The notes: a model not told the origin generated them from the letters alone. A stretch of DNA of 64,000 nucleotides from Actinomycetota bacterium (GCA_030446465.1 JAUJNI010000001.1:419859-483858), one strand, 5' to 3'; counted from the first letter of the stretch, positions 16,610 through 25,989 are shown. Program-made: numbers and translations.

Positions 16610-18061
16610 ATGACTCCACCGGTTCAGGTTCACGCGCTCGACGGGGCCTCCCGTTCCGCCCCGCCTGCCGGCGTCGCTCCGAGAACCGCCCCGGCAACCA
16701 GACTCAAGTTTCTCTCCGGCGACGTCGTTCCTCTCGTCGACGTCTGGGTGTTGCTTGGGTTGATGTGGGCGTCTCGGCTCGTGACCGGCACGCTCGATCC
16801 GGCTGTTGCCCTCTTCGGACTCGGAGTCTTCAGCCTGGTGGTCTCGCCCAAGGCGCAGAGCGATCGCCTCACCGTCAGCGCGTTAAACGACATCGGGACC
16901 ATGTTGAGGGGAGTGTGGCTCGCATACGCCCTGGCCTCCGCAGTGTCACTGGTAGTGGGCCTTGGCAACCTCCACACTCTGCTGGGGGTCGCAGTGGCGG
17001 CCACTCCGCTTCTCGTGGCAGGCAGGAGCGTGTCTCATGCCGCCGAGCGTGCATTCCGACGTCGGGGCACCAAATCGGCAACCCTGGTGGTTGGAGGCGG
17101 AGACATCGCCCGCAGGCTGGTCACGACCCTCGGAGATCACCCCGAGTACGGCCTGCGCGTGGTTGGAGCGGTCGATGACGATCCTCGGTACACAGAGACC
17201 GAGCTAGGTGCCCCCGTGCTTGGCGGTCTCGCGGAGGTGCCTGCTCTGGTGCGTGCTCACGACATCGACGTGGTCATCGTCGCCTTCAGCGCTGCCAAGC
17301 AGGAGGGCGCGATCGATGTCATTCGCACGGCCATGACCAGCGGCGCCAACGTCTGGGTCATCCCTCGCTTCTTCGAGCTGGGGTACGCGACCGGAGACGG
17401 AGTCGATCACCTGTGGGGCCTCCCCGTGGTCAAGCTTCAGCCCCCGGCTAGGAGCCGGCCGGAATGGCTGCTGAAAAGAGCCATGGACTTCGCCGTCTCC
17501 GGGCTCGGATTACTGGCGGCGGCTCCCCTTATGGCACTGATAGCGCTGGCGACCTATGTCGAGTCGGGGGGGCCTATCTTCTTTAAGCAAGTAAGGGTTG
17601 GCCTCGACGGCCGTGACTTCAAGATGCTCAAGTTCAGGACCATGACGCCTCGCGAGGACGAGAGGTTCGAGTCCTCTGCCAACCATCTCGAGATCACTCG
17701 AGTAGGCCGGTTCCTCAGGAACACCGGGCTCGATGAGCTTCCCCAGTTGATCAACGTGCTCCGGGGGGAGATGTCCTTGGTTGGCCCGAGGCCGGAGCGT
17801 CCCTACTACGTGAGGCAGTTCGCCGAGCTGTTCCCCAACTACGACTCGAGGCACCGTCTCCCCGCCGGGATCACCGGATGGGCGCAGGTCCACGGGTTGC
17901 GCGGCGAGCTAACCGAGGGCATGATCGAGCAGCGAGCGGTATTCGACAACTTTTACATCGAGAATTGGTCGCTGTCCCAGGACATCAAGATCTTGCTGAG
18001 GACCGCGTCGACGTTTTTCAGAGGCGACGAAGGAGGTGATCAGGTTGACAAGGAAAAGTGA
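16610..18061 (+). CDS. Polyprenyl-phosphate sugar-1-phosphate transferase (initiating phosphoglycosyltransferase)
   Basis: 483 residues. Several N-terminal membrane helices, then a Rossmann-like domain (TLVVGGGDIARRLVTTLGDH ... VVGAVDDDPRY), one further helix (about 287-310), and the catalytic bacterial sugar transferase domain: KRAMDFAVSGLGLLAAAPLM, GGPIFFKQVRVGLDGRDFKM, LKFRTM, LDELPQLINVLRGEMSLVGP and RPERPYY. This is the large (WbaP/CpsE-like) form that moves a hexose-1-phosphate from a nucleotide sugar to undecaprenyl phosphate and so starts each repeat unit. A GGGGG run lies upstream of the ATG. The next gene overlaps its 3' end, indicating coupling. Confidence 0.95.
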   Translation: MTPPVQVHALDGASRSAPPAGVAPRTAPATRLKFLSGDVVPLVDVWVLLGLMWASRLVTGTLDPAVALFGLGVFSLVVSPKAQSDRLTVSALNDIGTMLRGVWLAYALASAVSLVVGLGNLHTLLGVAVAATPLLVAGRSVSHAAERAFRRRGTKSATLVVGGGDIARRLVTTLGDHPEYGLRVVGAVDDDPRYTETELGAPVLGGLAEVPALVRAHDIDVVIVAFSAAKQEGAIDVIRTAMTSGANVWVIPRFFELGYATGDGVDHLWGLPVVKLQPPARSRPEWLLKRAMDFAVSGLGLLAAAPLMALIALATYVESGGPIFFKQVRVGLDGRDFKMLKFRTMTPREDERFESSANHLEITRVGRFLRNTGLDELPQLINVLRGEMSLVGPRPERPYYVRQFAELFPNYDSRHRLPAGITGWAQVHGLRGELTEGMIEQRAVFDNFYIENWSLSQDIKILLRTASTFFRGDEGGDQVDKEK

Positions 18062-18365
18062 GAAGTCGGGTCTGTCCCGAGGGATCGCCCTTGGGATGAT
18101 GGTGTTCCTCTTTGCCGTGATGCTGGCGGCCACGGCGAGTGCCGCCCCCCGGGAGCGTTATTCGGATGGAAGCTCCGACACCAAGGGAAGCACCATTACG
18201 CGGCAAGATCCGCAGAGTGACGTGCTCGGAGGAACCGAGGGCCCGCAGGGTTCGGCGCTGCCTTTCACCGGCGCCGACATTACGCTGTTCGTCGCTACGG
18301 GACTGGCTGCGATCGGCACCGGGGCGTTCATCGTGCGGCGTGCCAGGACGAGGGAGCAGGTTTAG
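18045..18365 (+). CDS. LPFTG-type sortase-anchored small surface protein
   Basis: 106 residues: signal peptide (basic TRKSEKSGLSR, hydrophobic IALGMMVFLFAVMLAATASA), a mature part of only about 40 polar residues, then LPFTG, a hydrophobic helix (ITLFVATGLAAIGTGAFIV) and a basic tail (RRARTREQV). This is the LPxTG cell-wall sorting signal. AGGAGGTGA at 18031-18039 points to the TTG at 18045, inside the last codons of the priming transferase (17-nt overlap), so expression should be coupled. No sortase gene lies in this window. The mature peptide is too short for an enzyme and could be an anchor for polymer or a display tag (inference). Confidence 0.82.
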   Translation: MTRKSEKSGLSRGIALGMMVFLFAVMLAATASAAPRERYSDGSSDTKGSTITRQDPQSDVLGGTEGPQGSALPFTGADITLFVATGLAAIGTGAFIVRRARTREQV

Positions 18366-18468
18366 CTTCTAGACGCCGTGCGGCCGCATGGCCGTGCGGC
18401 GCGAGCTGGCGCAGGGCATTTCATGCCTATCGGTAATGTTTGGTGGTGACTGCGCAGTCGAGGTGCTG

Positions 18469-18474
18469 TAGCGT
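18469..18474 (+). promoter_or_regulatory. -10 box for a leaderless GT4 transcript with TTG start
   Basis: TAGCGT ends 6 nt before the TTG at 18481, with no ribosome site between them. The 115-nt gap after the LPFTG gene also holds a GCCGCA/TGCGGC hairpin (18381-18398). Confidence 0.45.
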
Positions 18475-18480
18475 CGTAGG

Positions 18481-19593
18481 TTGAGCCCTCCGGCGATCCT
18501 TCATGTCGCGCAGCCGGTTCATGCCGGGGTCGCGCGTTGCGTAGTCGACCTGGCGCTCGATCAAGTCGCTCGGGGCTGGCAGGTGGCCGTAGCTTGTCCT
18601 CCCTCCGGCGACCTCCCCACCTGGGTCCATGAAGCGGCCGCCGCCCACAGGACCTGGCCTGCCTCTCGATCGCCTGGACCCACCACACCCTTCGAAATCC
18701 GACGTCTGCAGGACATCCTCCGGCGAGTGGACCCCGACATCGTCCACCTCCATTCTTCAAAAGCAGGCCTAGTCGGACGGCTCGCCCTGCGGGGTCGACG
18801 ACCGACGATCTTTCAACCGCACGCATGGTCGTGGCTTGCAGCATCCGGGCCGATGCGTGACGCGGCGCGCAGCTGGGAGCAAGCGGCGGCGCGGTGGACA
18901 GACGTCATCTTGTGCGTGAGCGAGTCGGAGCGTCTCGAGGGTGAACGGGCAGGGCTTCGGGCCCGGTGGCGTGTCGTCCCCAACGGCGTCGACCTGAACC
19001 GGCTCGTTGCCGCAACCGAACAGGATCGGATTGCTGCCCGCGCGCGCCTTGGGGAGGGCGAGGGCCCTCTGGTCGTCTGTGTAGGGCGCCTCTCGAAGCA
19101 GAAGGGCCAGGATGTTCTCCTCGATGCATGGGCTCGTGTCCTTCAAGTGGTGCCCTCGGCGCGCCTTGTGCTGGTTGGCGAAGGGCCGGAGCGGCCCACA
19201 CTGGAACGCAGGCGGGTAGCGGGTGTCCACTTCGCCGGCGAGCGTGCAGACGTCGCTGATTGGCTTGCGGCTGCAGACGTCGTTGCTATGCCGTCACGGT
19301 GGGAAGGCATGTCGCTGGTCATGCTCGAGACCATGGCGGTGGGCCGAAGCATCGTCGCGACCGATGTCGCGGGGGTCAAGGAGAGCTTGCCCCAGGGCTA
19401 TGGGGGCATCGTTCCTACCGAGGACGCCAGTGACTTGGCCGCCGCCGTCGTTGAGCGGCTGATCGATCCGAAGCTTCGGGTTGTGGAGGAACGAACAGTA
19501 CGAAGACTCGTCGAACGAAACCATGACCTTCGCAGGACCCTTGCATCGGTGGGGAGCGTCTACCTGGAGGTGCTCGAAGACGGGCCCAAATAA
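18481..19593 (+). CDS. Glycosyltransferase family 4
   Basis: 370 residues starting at TTG 18481. ILHVAQPVHAGVARCVVDLA is the N-terminal loop, DIVHLHSSKAGLVGRLAL the acceptor-domain motif shared with WcaA/Wcm-type GT4s, VPNGVDLNRL and VVCVGRLSKQKGQDVLLDAW the donor-domain entry, and PSRWEGMSLVMLETMAVGRS the E-x7-E motif. The 3' end overlaps by 34 nt the 3' end of the opposing acyltransferase gene. Likely adds a sugar to the growing lipid-linked repeat unit. Confidence 0.92.
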   Translation: MSPPAILHVAQPVHAGVARCVVDLALDQVARGWQVAVACPPSGDLPTWVHEAAAAHRTWPASRSPGPTTPFEIRRLQDILRRVDPDIVHLHSSKAGLVGRLALRGRRPTIFQPHAWSWLAASGPMRDAARSWEQAAARWTDVILCVSESERLEGERAGLRARWRVVPNGVDLNRLVAATEQDRIAARARLGEGEGPLVVCVGRLSKQKGQDVLLDAWARVLQVVPSARLVLVGEGPERPTLERRRVAGVHFAGERADVADWLAAADVVAMPSRWEGMSLVMLETMAVGRSIVATDVAGVKESLPQGYGGIVPTEDASDLAAAVVERLIDPKLRVVEERTVRRLVERNHDLRRTLASVGSVYLEVLEDGPK

Positions 19594-20702
19594 GCCTTGA
19601 GTCGCTCCTTGATCTCCGGCGGAAGCCGTTTGCCCACCGCCTCTCTGAAGTGCGCGGGAGCAAGGCCGGCACGCGCAGTCGCATATCGTGGGCCGTGGGG
19701 AACGACCGTGGTCCAAGTCAACAGATCCTCGTTGTCGGCCAGCCTGTACTTGTACGGCTGCGCGCCTGCGCCCAGGTCCACGCGACGCTCTCCGAGACTC
19801 CAGGCGTGACGGAGCGCCTGCACAAGTACTTGGATGGAAGGGCTCATGGATCTATAACTCTCCTCAAAGCCCCCCAGCCAATAGGCGAGCTCTCCTCCAG
19901 CCGCAATGAACAGGTGTGAGCTGATCGACCGACCGTCCACCTCGAGGGACCACAATCGAAATCGAGCACTTCCGAGCTCCCTCCCTGCAGTAGAGAGCAT
20001 CGACTCGGTGCTGGGGTTCAATACCTGCGAACCACCCCGAGACTGCCACCGCGAGTAATGAAGAGAAGCGAAACATTGGAGCCCAGTGTCGATGTCCTCC
20101 TGAGTATGTGCGAGGCGAAAGACTGCTCCTTGCTGCTCTAAGTGCCGGCGCCGCCGGCGAACCTCCTGTCGAAAGTTTGCGCTCTTGTCTTGAAGCCACT
20201 CATCAAACGTTCGACCGCTGACCGTGACAGTCGGCGCCCCTGTTGGATGAGCGTCATGTTGCCACGGTCGACGCCTATCCGGCCACGAATCACAGAGCAA
20301 CCTGGGCCACCGCGACGTTGCCGGGATCCCGTCAAAAGCAATCATGTCGGCAGGGGGATCGGCTCGGGCGAGCACCGTCGCCAGTACCGGGGAGACTGTC
20401 CCCTGACTGCCGCTCCTGACAAGGGGTTCCAAACGCGCTGAAGTGCCGGAAGCCAATAGTCTGTAACAATTCAATCCATGTGGGCCACTTTCGGCGAAGA
20501 AGGGGGCGATGCCGACCAATTCGGGCCCGTCCGTGACCACGATTACGCGCAAGTGCGCTTCTCTTGGTGCTGCGTGCCTCCACCACGAGAGCATCCACCC
20601 AGGAGAGCAGAATGGGCGGGAGCACGTCACCGCCAAGTCGTCCCATTCAGAACGATATCCGTGGGCGACGTCCAGATCGTCGATCAGCTTAGCCCTCAGC
20701 AT
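19560..20702 (-). CDS. GNAT/CelD-BcsL-like acyltransferase
   Basis: 380 residues. CSPGWMLSWWRHAAPREAHL near the N-terminus, then FDEWLQDKSANFRQEVRRRR and a GNAT-like second half (FRLWSLEVDGRSISSHLFIA, YWLGGFEESYRSMSPSIQVL, RRVDLGAGAQPYKYRLAD) match the CelD/BcsL (Acetyltransf_6) family, distantly related to FemAB. Members acylate polysaccharides or other envelope glycans, often next to cellulose or capsule genes. GGAGG lies 4 nt before ATG 20702. It is the last gene of a minus-strand set with the phosphoesterase and ATP-grasp genes (38-nt gap). The acyl donor is not identifiable. Confidence 0.88.
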   Translation of the reverse strand: MLRAKLIDDLDVAHGYRSEWDDLAVTCSRPFCSPGWMLSWWRHAAPREAHLRVIVVTDGPELVGIAPFFAESGPHGLNCYRLLASGTSARLEPLVRSGSQGTVSPVLATVLARADPPADMIAFDGIPATSRWPRLLCDSWPDRRRPWQHDAHPTGAPTVTVSGRTFDEWLQDKSANFRQEVRRRRRHLEQQGAVFRLAHTQEDIDTGLQCFASLHYSRWQSRGGSQVLNPSTESMLSTAGRELGSARFRLWSLEVDGRSISSHLFIAAGGELAYWLGGFEESYRSMSPSIQVLVQALRHAWSLGERRVDLGAGAQPYKYRLADNEDLLTWTTVVPHGPRYATARAGLAPAHFREAVGKRLPPEIKERLKAYLGPSSSTSR

Positions 20703-20740
20703 CTTTCCTCCGGCCCTAGGGACACGAAATCCCGATATTT

Positions 20741-21511
20741 CTAGGAAGCGAGCAGCTTCTTAGCAGTCCTCTTGAGACTTCGCGGTAACGACGGACGTCG
20801 GTGGCACGCATTGCTAGGAAGGCCGTTGCGGATCAGCTCCCGCCGGCAACGGCGGTGATCATAGGAGATGCCGTAGAAACTGGCCTCGCCAGAGGCAAGA
20901 TCGAGGATCAAAAACCGGGCCAGCGCCCGCAACTCCCGGGATTGTCCGACACTCCCGGGGTTGAGAAGCATGACGTCCTGGGAGCTGAACCGGATGAGGG
21001 CGTTACGTCTGAGAGGTAGCACCCCGGCGGCACGAGTGAGGGCCCAGGCCCGATGAGTGTGCCCCAGTATCAAGAACGAAGCGCAATGCCTGGCACACAT
21101 TAGCTCGAGTTGGGCCGCTCCTTGTTCGGGAGTCAGCGTGTAGTCCGACGGGTCATCCAGGGCGCCATGGGCGACGACTACGCCGTCCGCCTGCGCCGTC
21201 AGGGGTAACTGTTCGAGGTAGGTTCTCGCATCGTCCGCAAGCACGTCCCGCGTCCATTCCAGCGTCTGACGAGCGAGTCGATTTGCTCTTTCGCTAGTCA
21301 AGCGGTCACACGCGATGAGGTCGTGGTTTCCAGCGACGCAGATCGGATGGTGCTCGGCGATCACACTGACACACTCGTTGGGGTGCGGCCCGTATCCCAC
21401 GAGGTCACCCGCGCAGATGAGCTTATCGATCCGTTGGCGATGCAACACCTCCAGTGTGGCGTTGAGCGCCGCTAGGTTCCCGTGTACGTCGGAGATCACG
21501 CCGTATCGCAT
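20741..21511 (-). CDS. Calcineurin-like metallophosphoesterase
   Basis: 256 residues with the metal-binding motifs in order: ISDVHGN (D-x-H), GDLVGYGPHPNE (GD-x-x-x-x-G), GNHD, a later His (HGALDDPSDY) and GHTHRA (G-H-x-H). The core matches small PP2A/diadenosine-tetraphosphatase-type phosphoesterases; the last 50 residues are basic. Only 6 nt separate it from the upstream ATP-grasp gene, so they are co-transcribed. In this context it could release phosphate from a nucleotide-sugar or lipid-phosphate intermediate (inference). Confidence 0.9.
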   Translation of the reverse strand: MRYGVISDVHGNLAALNATLEVLHRQRIDKLICAGDLVGYGPHPNECVSVIAEHHPICVAGNHDLIACDRLTSERANRLARQTLEWTRDVLADDARTYLEQLPLTAQADGVVVAHGALDDPSDYTLTPEQGAAQLELMCARHCASFLILGHTHRAWALTRAAGVLPLRRNALIRFSSQDVMLLNPGSVGQSRELRALARFLILDLASGEASFYGISYDHRRCRRELIRNGLPSNACHRRPSLPRSLKRTAKKLLAS

Positions 21512-21517
21512 GACGCT

Positions 21518-22690
21518 CTATGTCTCCGAAGTTGTCCTAGACACAGGGAGACCTCTCCTAAGCCTGCCCCACACGATTCCGCGGAGCAGTGGCAAGGGAT
21601 CGTCCCAGGCTACCGCCCACTTCGCCCGGCATGTGGCGGCCCACAGCACCCAACGAACGAAAGGTATTCGTGCGGCCTTCGCGGCTTTGCGGTCGGAGCC
21701 GAGATTGCACCACCGGACGCCCGCACGGACTCCCGTGGCGGCTCTGCGCGGTCGCGCGACTAGGTCGTCATAGACCATCGCCGGCAGGTTCGCTCCCGCA
21801 ACCGCCCCCGCGTGGTGCCAGAGGTTGAAGCGCGGGTTTACCTCGAGCAGGTGCAGCCGGCCATCGGGACCCCGCTTGAAGTCGAACTTCGCAACGCCCT
21901 TCAACTGGAGGTGCCGAACGAGGTCGCGGCCCAGCGAGATGACGTCTTCATGATCGGTGATGGTGAGGGCCGTGGTGTCACCGAAGAGGGCGGGATAGGT
22001 GCGGATCTTTCTACCCGAGAAGTCCGCCACCACTTCGCCTTGAGCATCAACGTAGACGTGGTAGCTCTCGATACGAGACTCCGGGCCCTCGACAAGCTCC
22101 TGCGCAAGCAGCGGGCCGAGACCAACCAGGGAAGGCCGCAGCTCCTCAAGAGCTGCAGGAGTCGGTGCGGCGAGCGCTTTGGCCCCTCGCATCCGGGGCC
22201 TCCAGTCGCTGTCCCACCGGGTCAACGGTTTGATTATCAGCGGGAAGTCGACTTCAAGCCCCTTTGCACGATCGGTTTCTGGCGAGAATCGGCGGCTCCT
22301 GGGGACCGGAAGCCCCAACCTCTCCGCCAGCTCCTGGAACCGTGCCTTGTCCACGAGGTCTTCAACCAGCGAAGCGTCCGGGACTACGAAATCGAAGTGG
22401 TCTGCGAGGGGGTCCCTGTAGCGGGAGACCAAGAGCAACTCTGGGTCGCTGTTGTAGTAAAGAACTGGTTTACGTGGTTGCGTCGCGCCGAACCGAAGCA
22501 GAACTTCAACGAGTCGATCAGGGTTCTTGTAGGGGTCAGTCCACTCGAGTCTTCGAAAAACCGAGCGAGAATACCGAACCGGGTCATGAGGTGGCGCAGC
22601 TACAGCGCATCGAATGCCCCTACGACCGAGGGTTCGCACCAAATCTGCCTCTCCCAGCACACATGCCACTGGTGCTCCCCGGCCGCTCAT
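21518..22690 (-). CDS. ATP-grasp ligase of unknown substrate
   Basis: 390 residues. The N-terminal pre-ATP-grasp domain (CVLGEADLVRTLGRRGIRCA) is followed by the grasp domain: FPLIIKPLTRWDSDW (lysine of the P-loop-like sheet), LAQELVEGPESRIESYHVYV, and the Mg-binding end KFDFKRGPDGRLHLLEVNPR FN. The ENPRFN-type end is typical of carbamoyl-phosphate/carboxylate-amine ligases, which make an acyl phosphate and couple it to an amine. ATP-grasp enzymes in polysaccharide loci may attach amino acids or make unusual amides. ATG 22690 is chosen; TTG 22696 is an alternative. It heads an operon with the phosphoesterase and probably the acyltransferase. Confidence 0.85.
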   Translation of the reverse strand: MSGRGAPVACVLGEADLVRTLGRRGIRCAVAAPPHDPVRYSRSVFRRLEWTDPYKNPDRLVEVLLRFGATQPRKPVLYYNSDPELLLVSRYRDPLADHFDFVVPDASLVEDLVDKARFQELAERLGLPVPRSRRFSPETDRAKGLEVDFPLIIKPLTRWDSDWRPRMRGAKALAAPTPAALEELRPSLVGLGPLLAQELVEGPESRIESYHVYVDAQGEVVADFSGRKIRTYPALFGDTTALTITDHEDVISLGRDLVRHLQLKGVAKFDFKRGPDGRLHLLEVNPRFNLWHHAGAVAGANLPAMVYDDLVARPRRAATGVRAGVRWCNLGSDRKAAKAARIPFVRWVLWAATCRAKWAVAWDDPLPLLRGIVWGRLRRGLPVSRTTSET

Positions 22691-22794
22691 CGACAAGTCA
22701 GCGTGGACCGTCGTAGTGAGTGCGATCTACGTTTTCGAGCACGTCGGTGGGATGGAGGCCGTGGATGCATCAGAGGACCTGCGCGGATTCGCCA

Positions 22795-24072
22795 TCAGTA
22801 GTACGACTGCTTGCCCTCTCTCAACCGGTTTCCTATGGCGCCCAAGACCGGTGCTTTGAGTCCCTCTAGGGCCAACACTGATTCGTTGACTGGTCCGGCG
22901 GACGTTCCCGCCGCGATTACCAGCAATACGCCGTCGGCGAGCGTGGCGATGGTCCGAGAGTCATCGGTGGCGAGCAATGGAGGAGTGTCTACGACGATGA
23001 TCTCAAAGATGTGGCGTGCGTCACGAAGTACGTCTGAGAAGCGCCTCGCAAGAAGGTCACCGGCATCCGCGTCGGGCTTAGTTGGAAGTATCCACAGACC
23101 CTCCGTCCACCCCGACTGAATCGATTCCCCAACGTCGGCTTTTTCCCGGAGCACGTCTGACAGCCCATACTCCCCATCAGTCATAAAAGTCCTGGACAAG
23201 CCGGGGCGGCGCAAGTCGGCGTCGATCAACAGCGTCTTTGCGCCGAGACGTGCCAGAGATTCCGCAAATAACGCAGCGACGGTTGTCTTTCCCTCCCCTT
23301 GGGCCGGTGACGTAACCGCGATGACATGCAGTGTCCGGTCCTGCCACTGGTTCTCGAGATTCGTACGAAGAGTCCTAAAGGCCGATCCGACAACTGGATC
23401 CGCCATGGCTTGCTTCGGCTTGGTTCGCAGAGTTCGGACGGATGGGATCCGGCCGACGACCTGATAACCAGAGAGTGCCGAGATGTCGCGCCACGATCTG
23501 ATCCGTGGCCTTCCCCTCTCGAGGATGAAAGCGACGGAGATGCCGATGACGATGCCAACCAAGAGAGCGGCAGCTTCGAGCAATCTTCGGGGAGGAAAGG
23601 ACGGATCGTCCGCCGCGACCGCGGGCGCCACTACCTCTCCTTGAAGCAACTCGTCAGCAGGCCTGGAGAAGTCCGCCGCTTCATTCGCGAAGGCGTTCGC
23701 TGCGTCCGCTGCAGCCTCGGGTGAGGATAGGCGCGTGGTGATCGTGAGATTACCCGTATCGGTTGCAATCGTCGCCTCTAGCCCGCTTTCCAGCTCGTCC
23801 GGGTCGAGATCCAGCGATCTTGCGACGCGGTCCACCGTCGTGGGGTTCGTTACATAGGAAACGTATTTGGGCAGGACGACACGCACCACATCCGAGCCAA
23901 TCTCCGCTTTCTTGGGGGCAAAAGCGACCACAGCTTGGCCGTCGTACTTGGGCGGCAGTGTCTCTGCATAGATGGTGGCCCCTGCGAAGATTCCTAGAGC
24001 GATAAGCGTAATCAGCTTCCAACGTCGACGAAGCGTGTCGAGTACGTCCGGCAAGCCCCTCTCCTGCGCCAA
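22795..24072 (-). CDS. Wzz/Wzc-like polysaccharide co-polymerase with BY-kinase domain
   Basis: 425 residues. Chain-length-determinant part: TM1 at about 19-37, a short outer domain and TM2 at about 166-184. The C-terminal P-loop domain has Walker A (SPAQGEGKTTVA, Lys262), Walker A' LLIDADLRRPG and Walker B FEIIVVDTPPLL, as in CpsD/Wzc bacterial tyrosine kinases. The tail ends GKQSYY, giving only two tyrosines for autophosphorylation. The periplasmic domain is short compared with Wzc of Gram-negatives, as in actinobacterial forms. It controls length and export of polymer made by Wzy. Start is TTG 24072 with AAGGGG upstream. Confidence 0.92.
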   Translation of the reverse strand: MAQERGLPDVLDTLRRRWKLITLIALGIFAGATIYAETLPPKYDGQAVVAFAPKKAEIGSDVVRVVLPKYVSYVTNPTTVDRVARSLDLDPDELESGLEATIATDTGNLTITTRLSSPEAAADAANAFANEAADFSRPADELLQGEVVAPAVAADDPSFPPRRLLEAAALLVGIVIGISVAFILERGRPRIRSWRDISALSGYQVVGRIPSVRTLRTKPKQAMADPVVGSAFRTLRTNLENQWQDRTLHVIAVTSPAQGEGKTTVAALFAESLARLGAKTLLIDADLRRPGLSRTFMTDGEYGLSDVLREKADVGESIQSGWTEGLWILPTKPDADAGDLLARRFSDVLRDARHIFEIIVVDTPPLLATDDSRTIATLADGVLLVIAAGTSAGPVNESVLALEGLKAPVLGAIGNRLREGKQSYY

Positions 24073-24320
24073 GCTTCCCCTTTCCAGAGATTGAGTTCTT
24101 CTCTTGTCGCCACAGCTCCCGGGACCCGTTATTGGACTCTAATCCAGACTCAAAGCCAAGAGCTACTTTTTTCGCCGCAACGCTCAAGACCGGAGCGATC
24201 CGGTCGAAGCAGATACCAACGATCCTGACCAACGAACAGGCGAAGCCGCCGTGAGGCGGTGGCGCAAAGCCAGGGGCCCACACATGAGGTGGGCCGCCCA
24301 GCTGCCGAAATGGAGGAAAA

Positions 24321-25928
24321 GTGGTGTTGAGCATCCGTCGCCTTACCGTCAGCATTCTCGCTGCAGCCATCGCCGCGGGCCTGTTCCCATCGGCGACTGC
24401 CACCGCAGCCGATGTTGCGACGAGGCCCGAAGTGGGTGTGATGTACCACGCGACCTGGAACTATGACGACGACGCTCAGCGGATCGAAGCCCTCGACAAG
24501 ATGGCCGAAGCTGGCGTGGAGGTTGTTCGCATCGATGTGGCCTGGTGTTCGGTGCAGTCAAGTGGACCCAACTCGTATGCAAAGTGGTACCTGGATCGGC
24601 TCAACCTGACAATCAACGCAGCGCGAGCTCGGGGGATAGAGGTCTTGCTCGTGTTGTTCTGCACCCCTGCCTGGGCCACCAGCAATCCCAGTGCCTCGTG
24701 GGAAACGGCCAGTCCAATGCCTCCCAAGGATCCTGGTGACTACGGAAGAGTGGCCGGGTGGCTGGCCAACTACTTCCGTGGCCGCACGGTTGGGTGGGAA
24801 ATCTGGAACGAGCCTAATCATCCCAGGTTCTGGTCGGGCACCCCCTCCGAATATGTCCGCATCCTCAAGGCAGCCTATCCAGCGATCAAGGCGGCCGATC
24901 CGCAGGCACGGGTGGTTTCGGGTGGCACGTCGTACACCGACGCCAGGTGGATAGAAACGCTGTACGAGCTTGGCTCCAGGCCCTTCTTCGACGTTATGGC
25001 AATTCATCCGTACATGGCCCCCGCCGATCTCCCGCCCGAGACTGAGAACGGCGAGATGTGGACAATCTCAGCCGTGGGTGGAGTACGGCGCTTGATGGAT
25101 CGCTACGGCGACGACAACAAGGAGATCTGGTTCACCGAGTTTGGTTGGTCGTCTCACTCCAACCAGTACCCCTCGTGCAAGGAGGTCTACGGCTCGAACA
25201 AAGACGAGGATCTCAGCGACGGCAAAGGCTGTTCCTCCAACGGGACGATGGGAGTGACCGCAGAAGAACAAGGGGAATACCTGGTTCGAGCCGTGCAATA
25301 CGTCACTAGAAAGAACCAGTCCGATGGTTGGAACGTCACGAAGATGCTTTGGTACAACGATCGCAACAGGGTGTCCGGCAACGTACACGAGGACAACTTC
25401 GGTCTTTTCCGGCGAGACATGACGGAAAAACCCGTCTACTGGCACTTGAGATCTTTCTTGACGGGGGCATCATTGGAACGACCGAGCGATAACCTCCTTT
25501 CGAACGGCGGCTTTGAGTCGGGTGGGACCGGATGGGACGCCACCCGGGAGCAGCTTGGGATTGTGGACAACGCCCGCTCCGGCTCCCGGGCAGGCAAGGT
25601 AACGGACAAAGGCGACACAACCACAAACCGTCTGAGGGCTGATCGGGTGGGCACCGGGTCGCGAGGTGTCACATTTGAGGCACGGGGCTTTGCGGCAGCA
25701 GTCGAGGGCTCTCCCCGGCTAGAGTTGATCATTGTGGAAAGGGCCAGCGGGACCGTTGTCGGACGGCAGGAAGTCGTTACTCGGATCGGTTCTACTTGGA
25801 CTCGACTAAACTCCCTGACTTATGTCTCCCAAAGAGGGGATAGCTCCCTGAAACTCAAAGTGAAGGCCCTAGAAGACGGTTTCACAGGAGCGTTCCTGGT
25901 CGATGACTTCAAGCTGTTGAGGTACTAG
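24321..25928 (+). CDS. Secreted glycoside hydrolase (GH39/GH5-like clan A) with C-terminal carbohydrate-binding domain
   Basis: 535 residues. Signal peptide to about residue 30 (ILAAAIAAGLFPSATATAA). A (beta/alpha)8 barrel follows with the clan GH-A pair: acid/base Glu164 in WEIWNEPNHPRFW and nucleophile Glu273 in WFTEFGWSS. The last ~150 residues (NLLSNGGFESGGTGWDATRE ... AFLVDDFKLLRY) form a beta-sandwich CBM of the CBM4/9-like type. Such enzymes in capsule regions trim or release polymer. GGAGGAAAA precedes three in-frame starts (GTG 24321, GTG 24324, TTG 24327); the exact one is uncertain. It diverges from the Wzc-like gene across 248 bp. Confidence 0.9.
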   Translation: MVLSIRRLTVSILAAAIAAGLFPSATATAADVATRPEVGVMYHATWNYDDDAQRIEALDKMAEAGVEVVRIDVAWCSVQSSGPNSYAKWYLDRLNLTINAARARGIEVLLVLFCTPAWATSNPSASWETASPMPPKDPGDYGRVAGWLANYFRGRTVGWEIWNEPNHPRFWSGTPSEYVRILKAAYPAIKAADPQARVVSGGTSYTDARWIETLYELGSRPFFDVMAIHPYMAPADLPPETENGEMWTISAVGGVRRLMDRYGDDNKEIWFTEFGWSSHSNQYPSCKEVYGSNKDEDLSDGKGCSSNGTMGVTAEEQGEYLVRAVQYVTRKNQSDGWNVTKMLWYNDRNRVSGNVHEDNFGLFRRDMTEKPVYWHLRSFLTGASLERPSDNLLSNGGFESGGTGWDATREQLGIVDNARSGSRAGKVTDKGDTTTNRLRADRVGTGSRGVTFEARGFAAAVEGSPRLELIIVERASGTVVGRQEVVTRIGSTWTRLNSLTYVSQRGDSSLKLKVKALEDGFTGAFLVDDFKLLRY

Positions 25929-25989
25929 CAGTAACCGATTCGGGCCGTCTTGAGGTCGGTTTCGCCTCCCGTCGGGGAGGATCGTAAGC

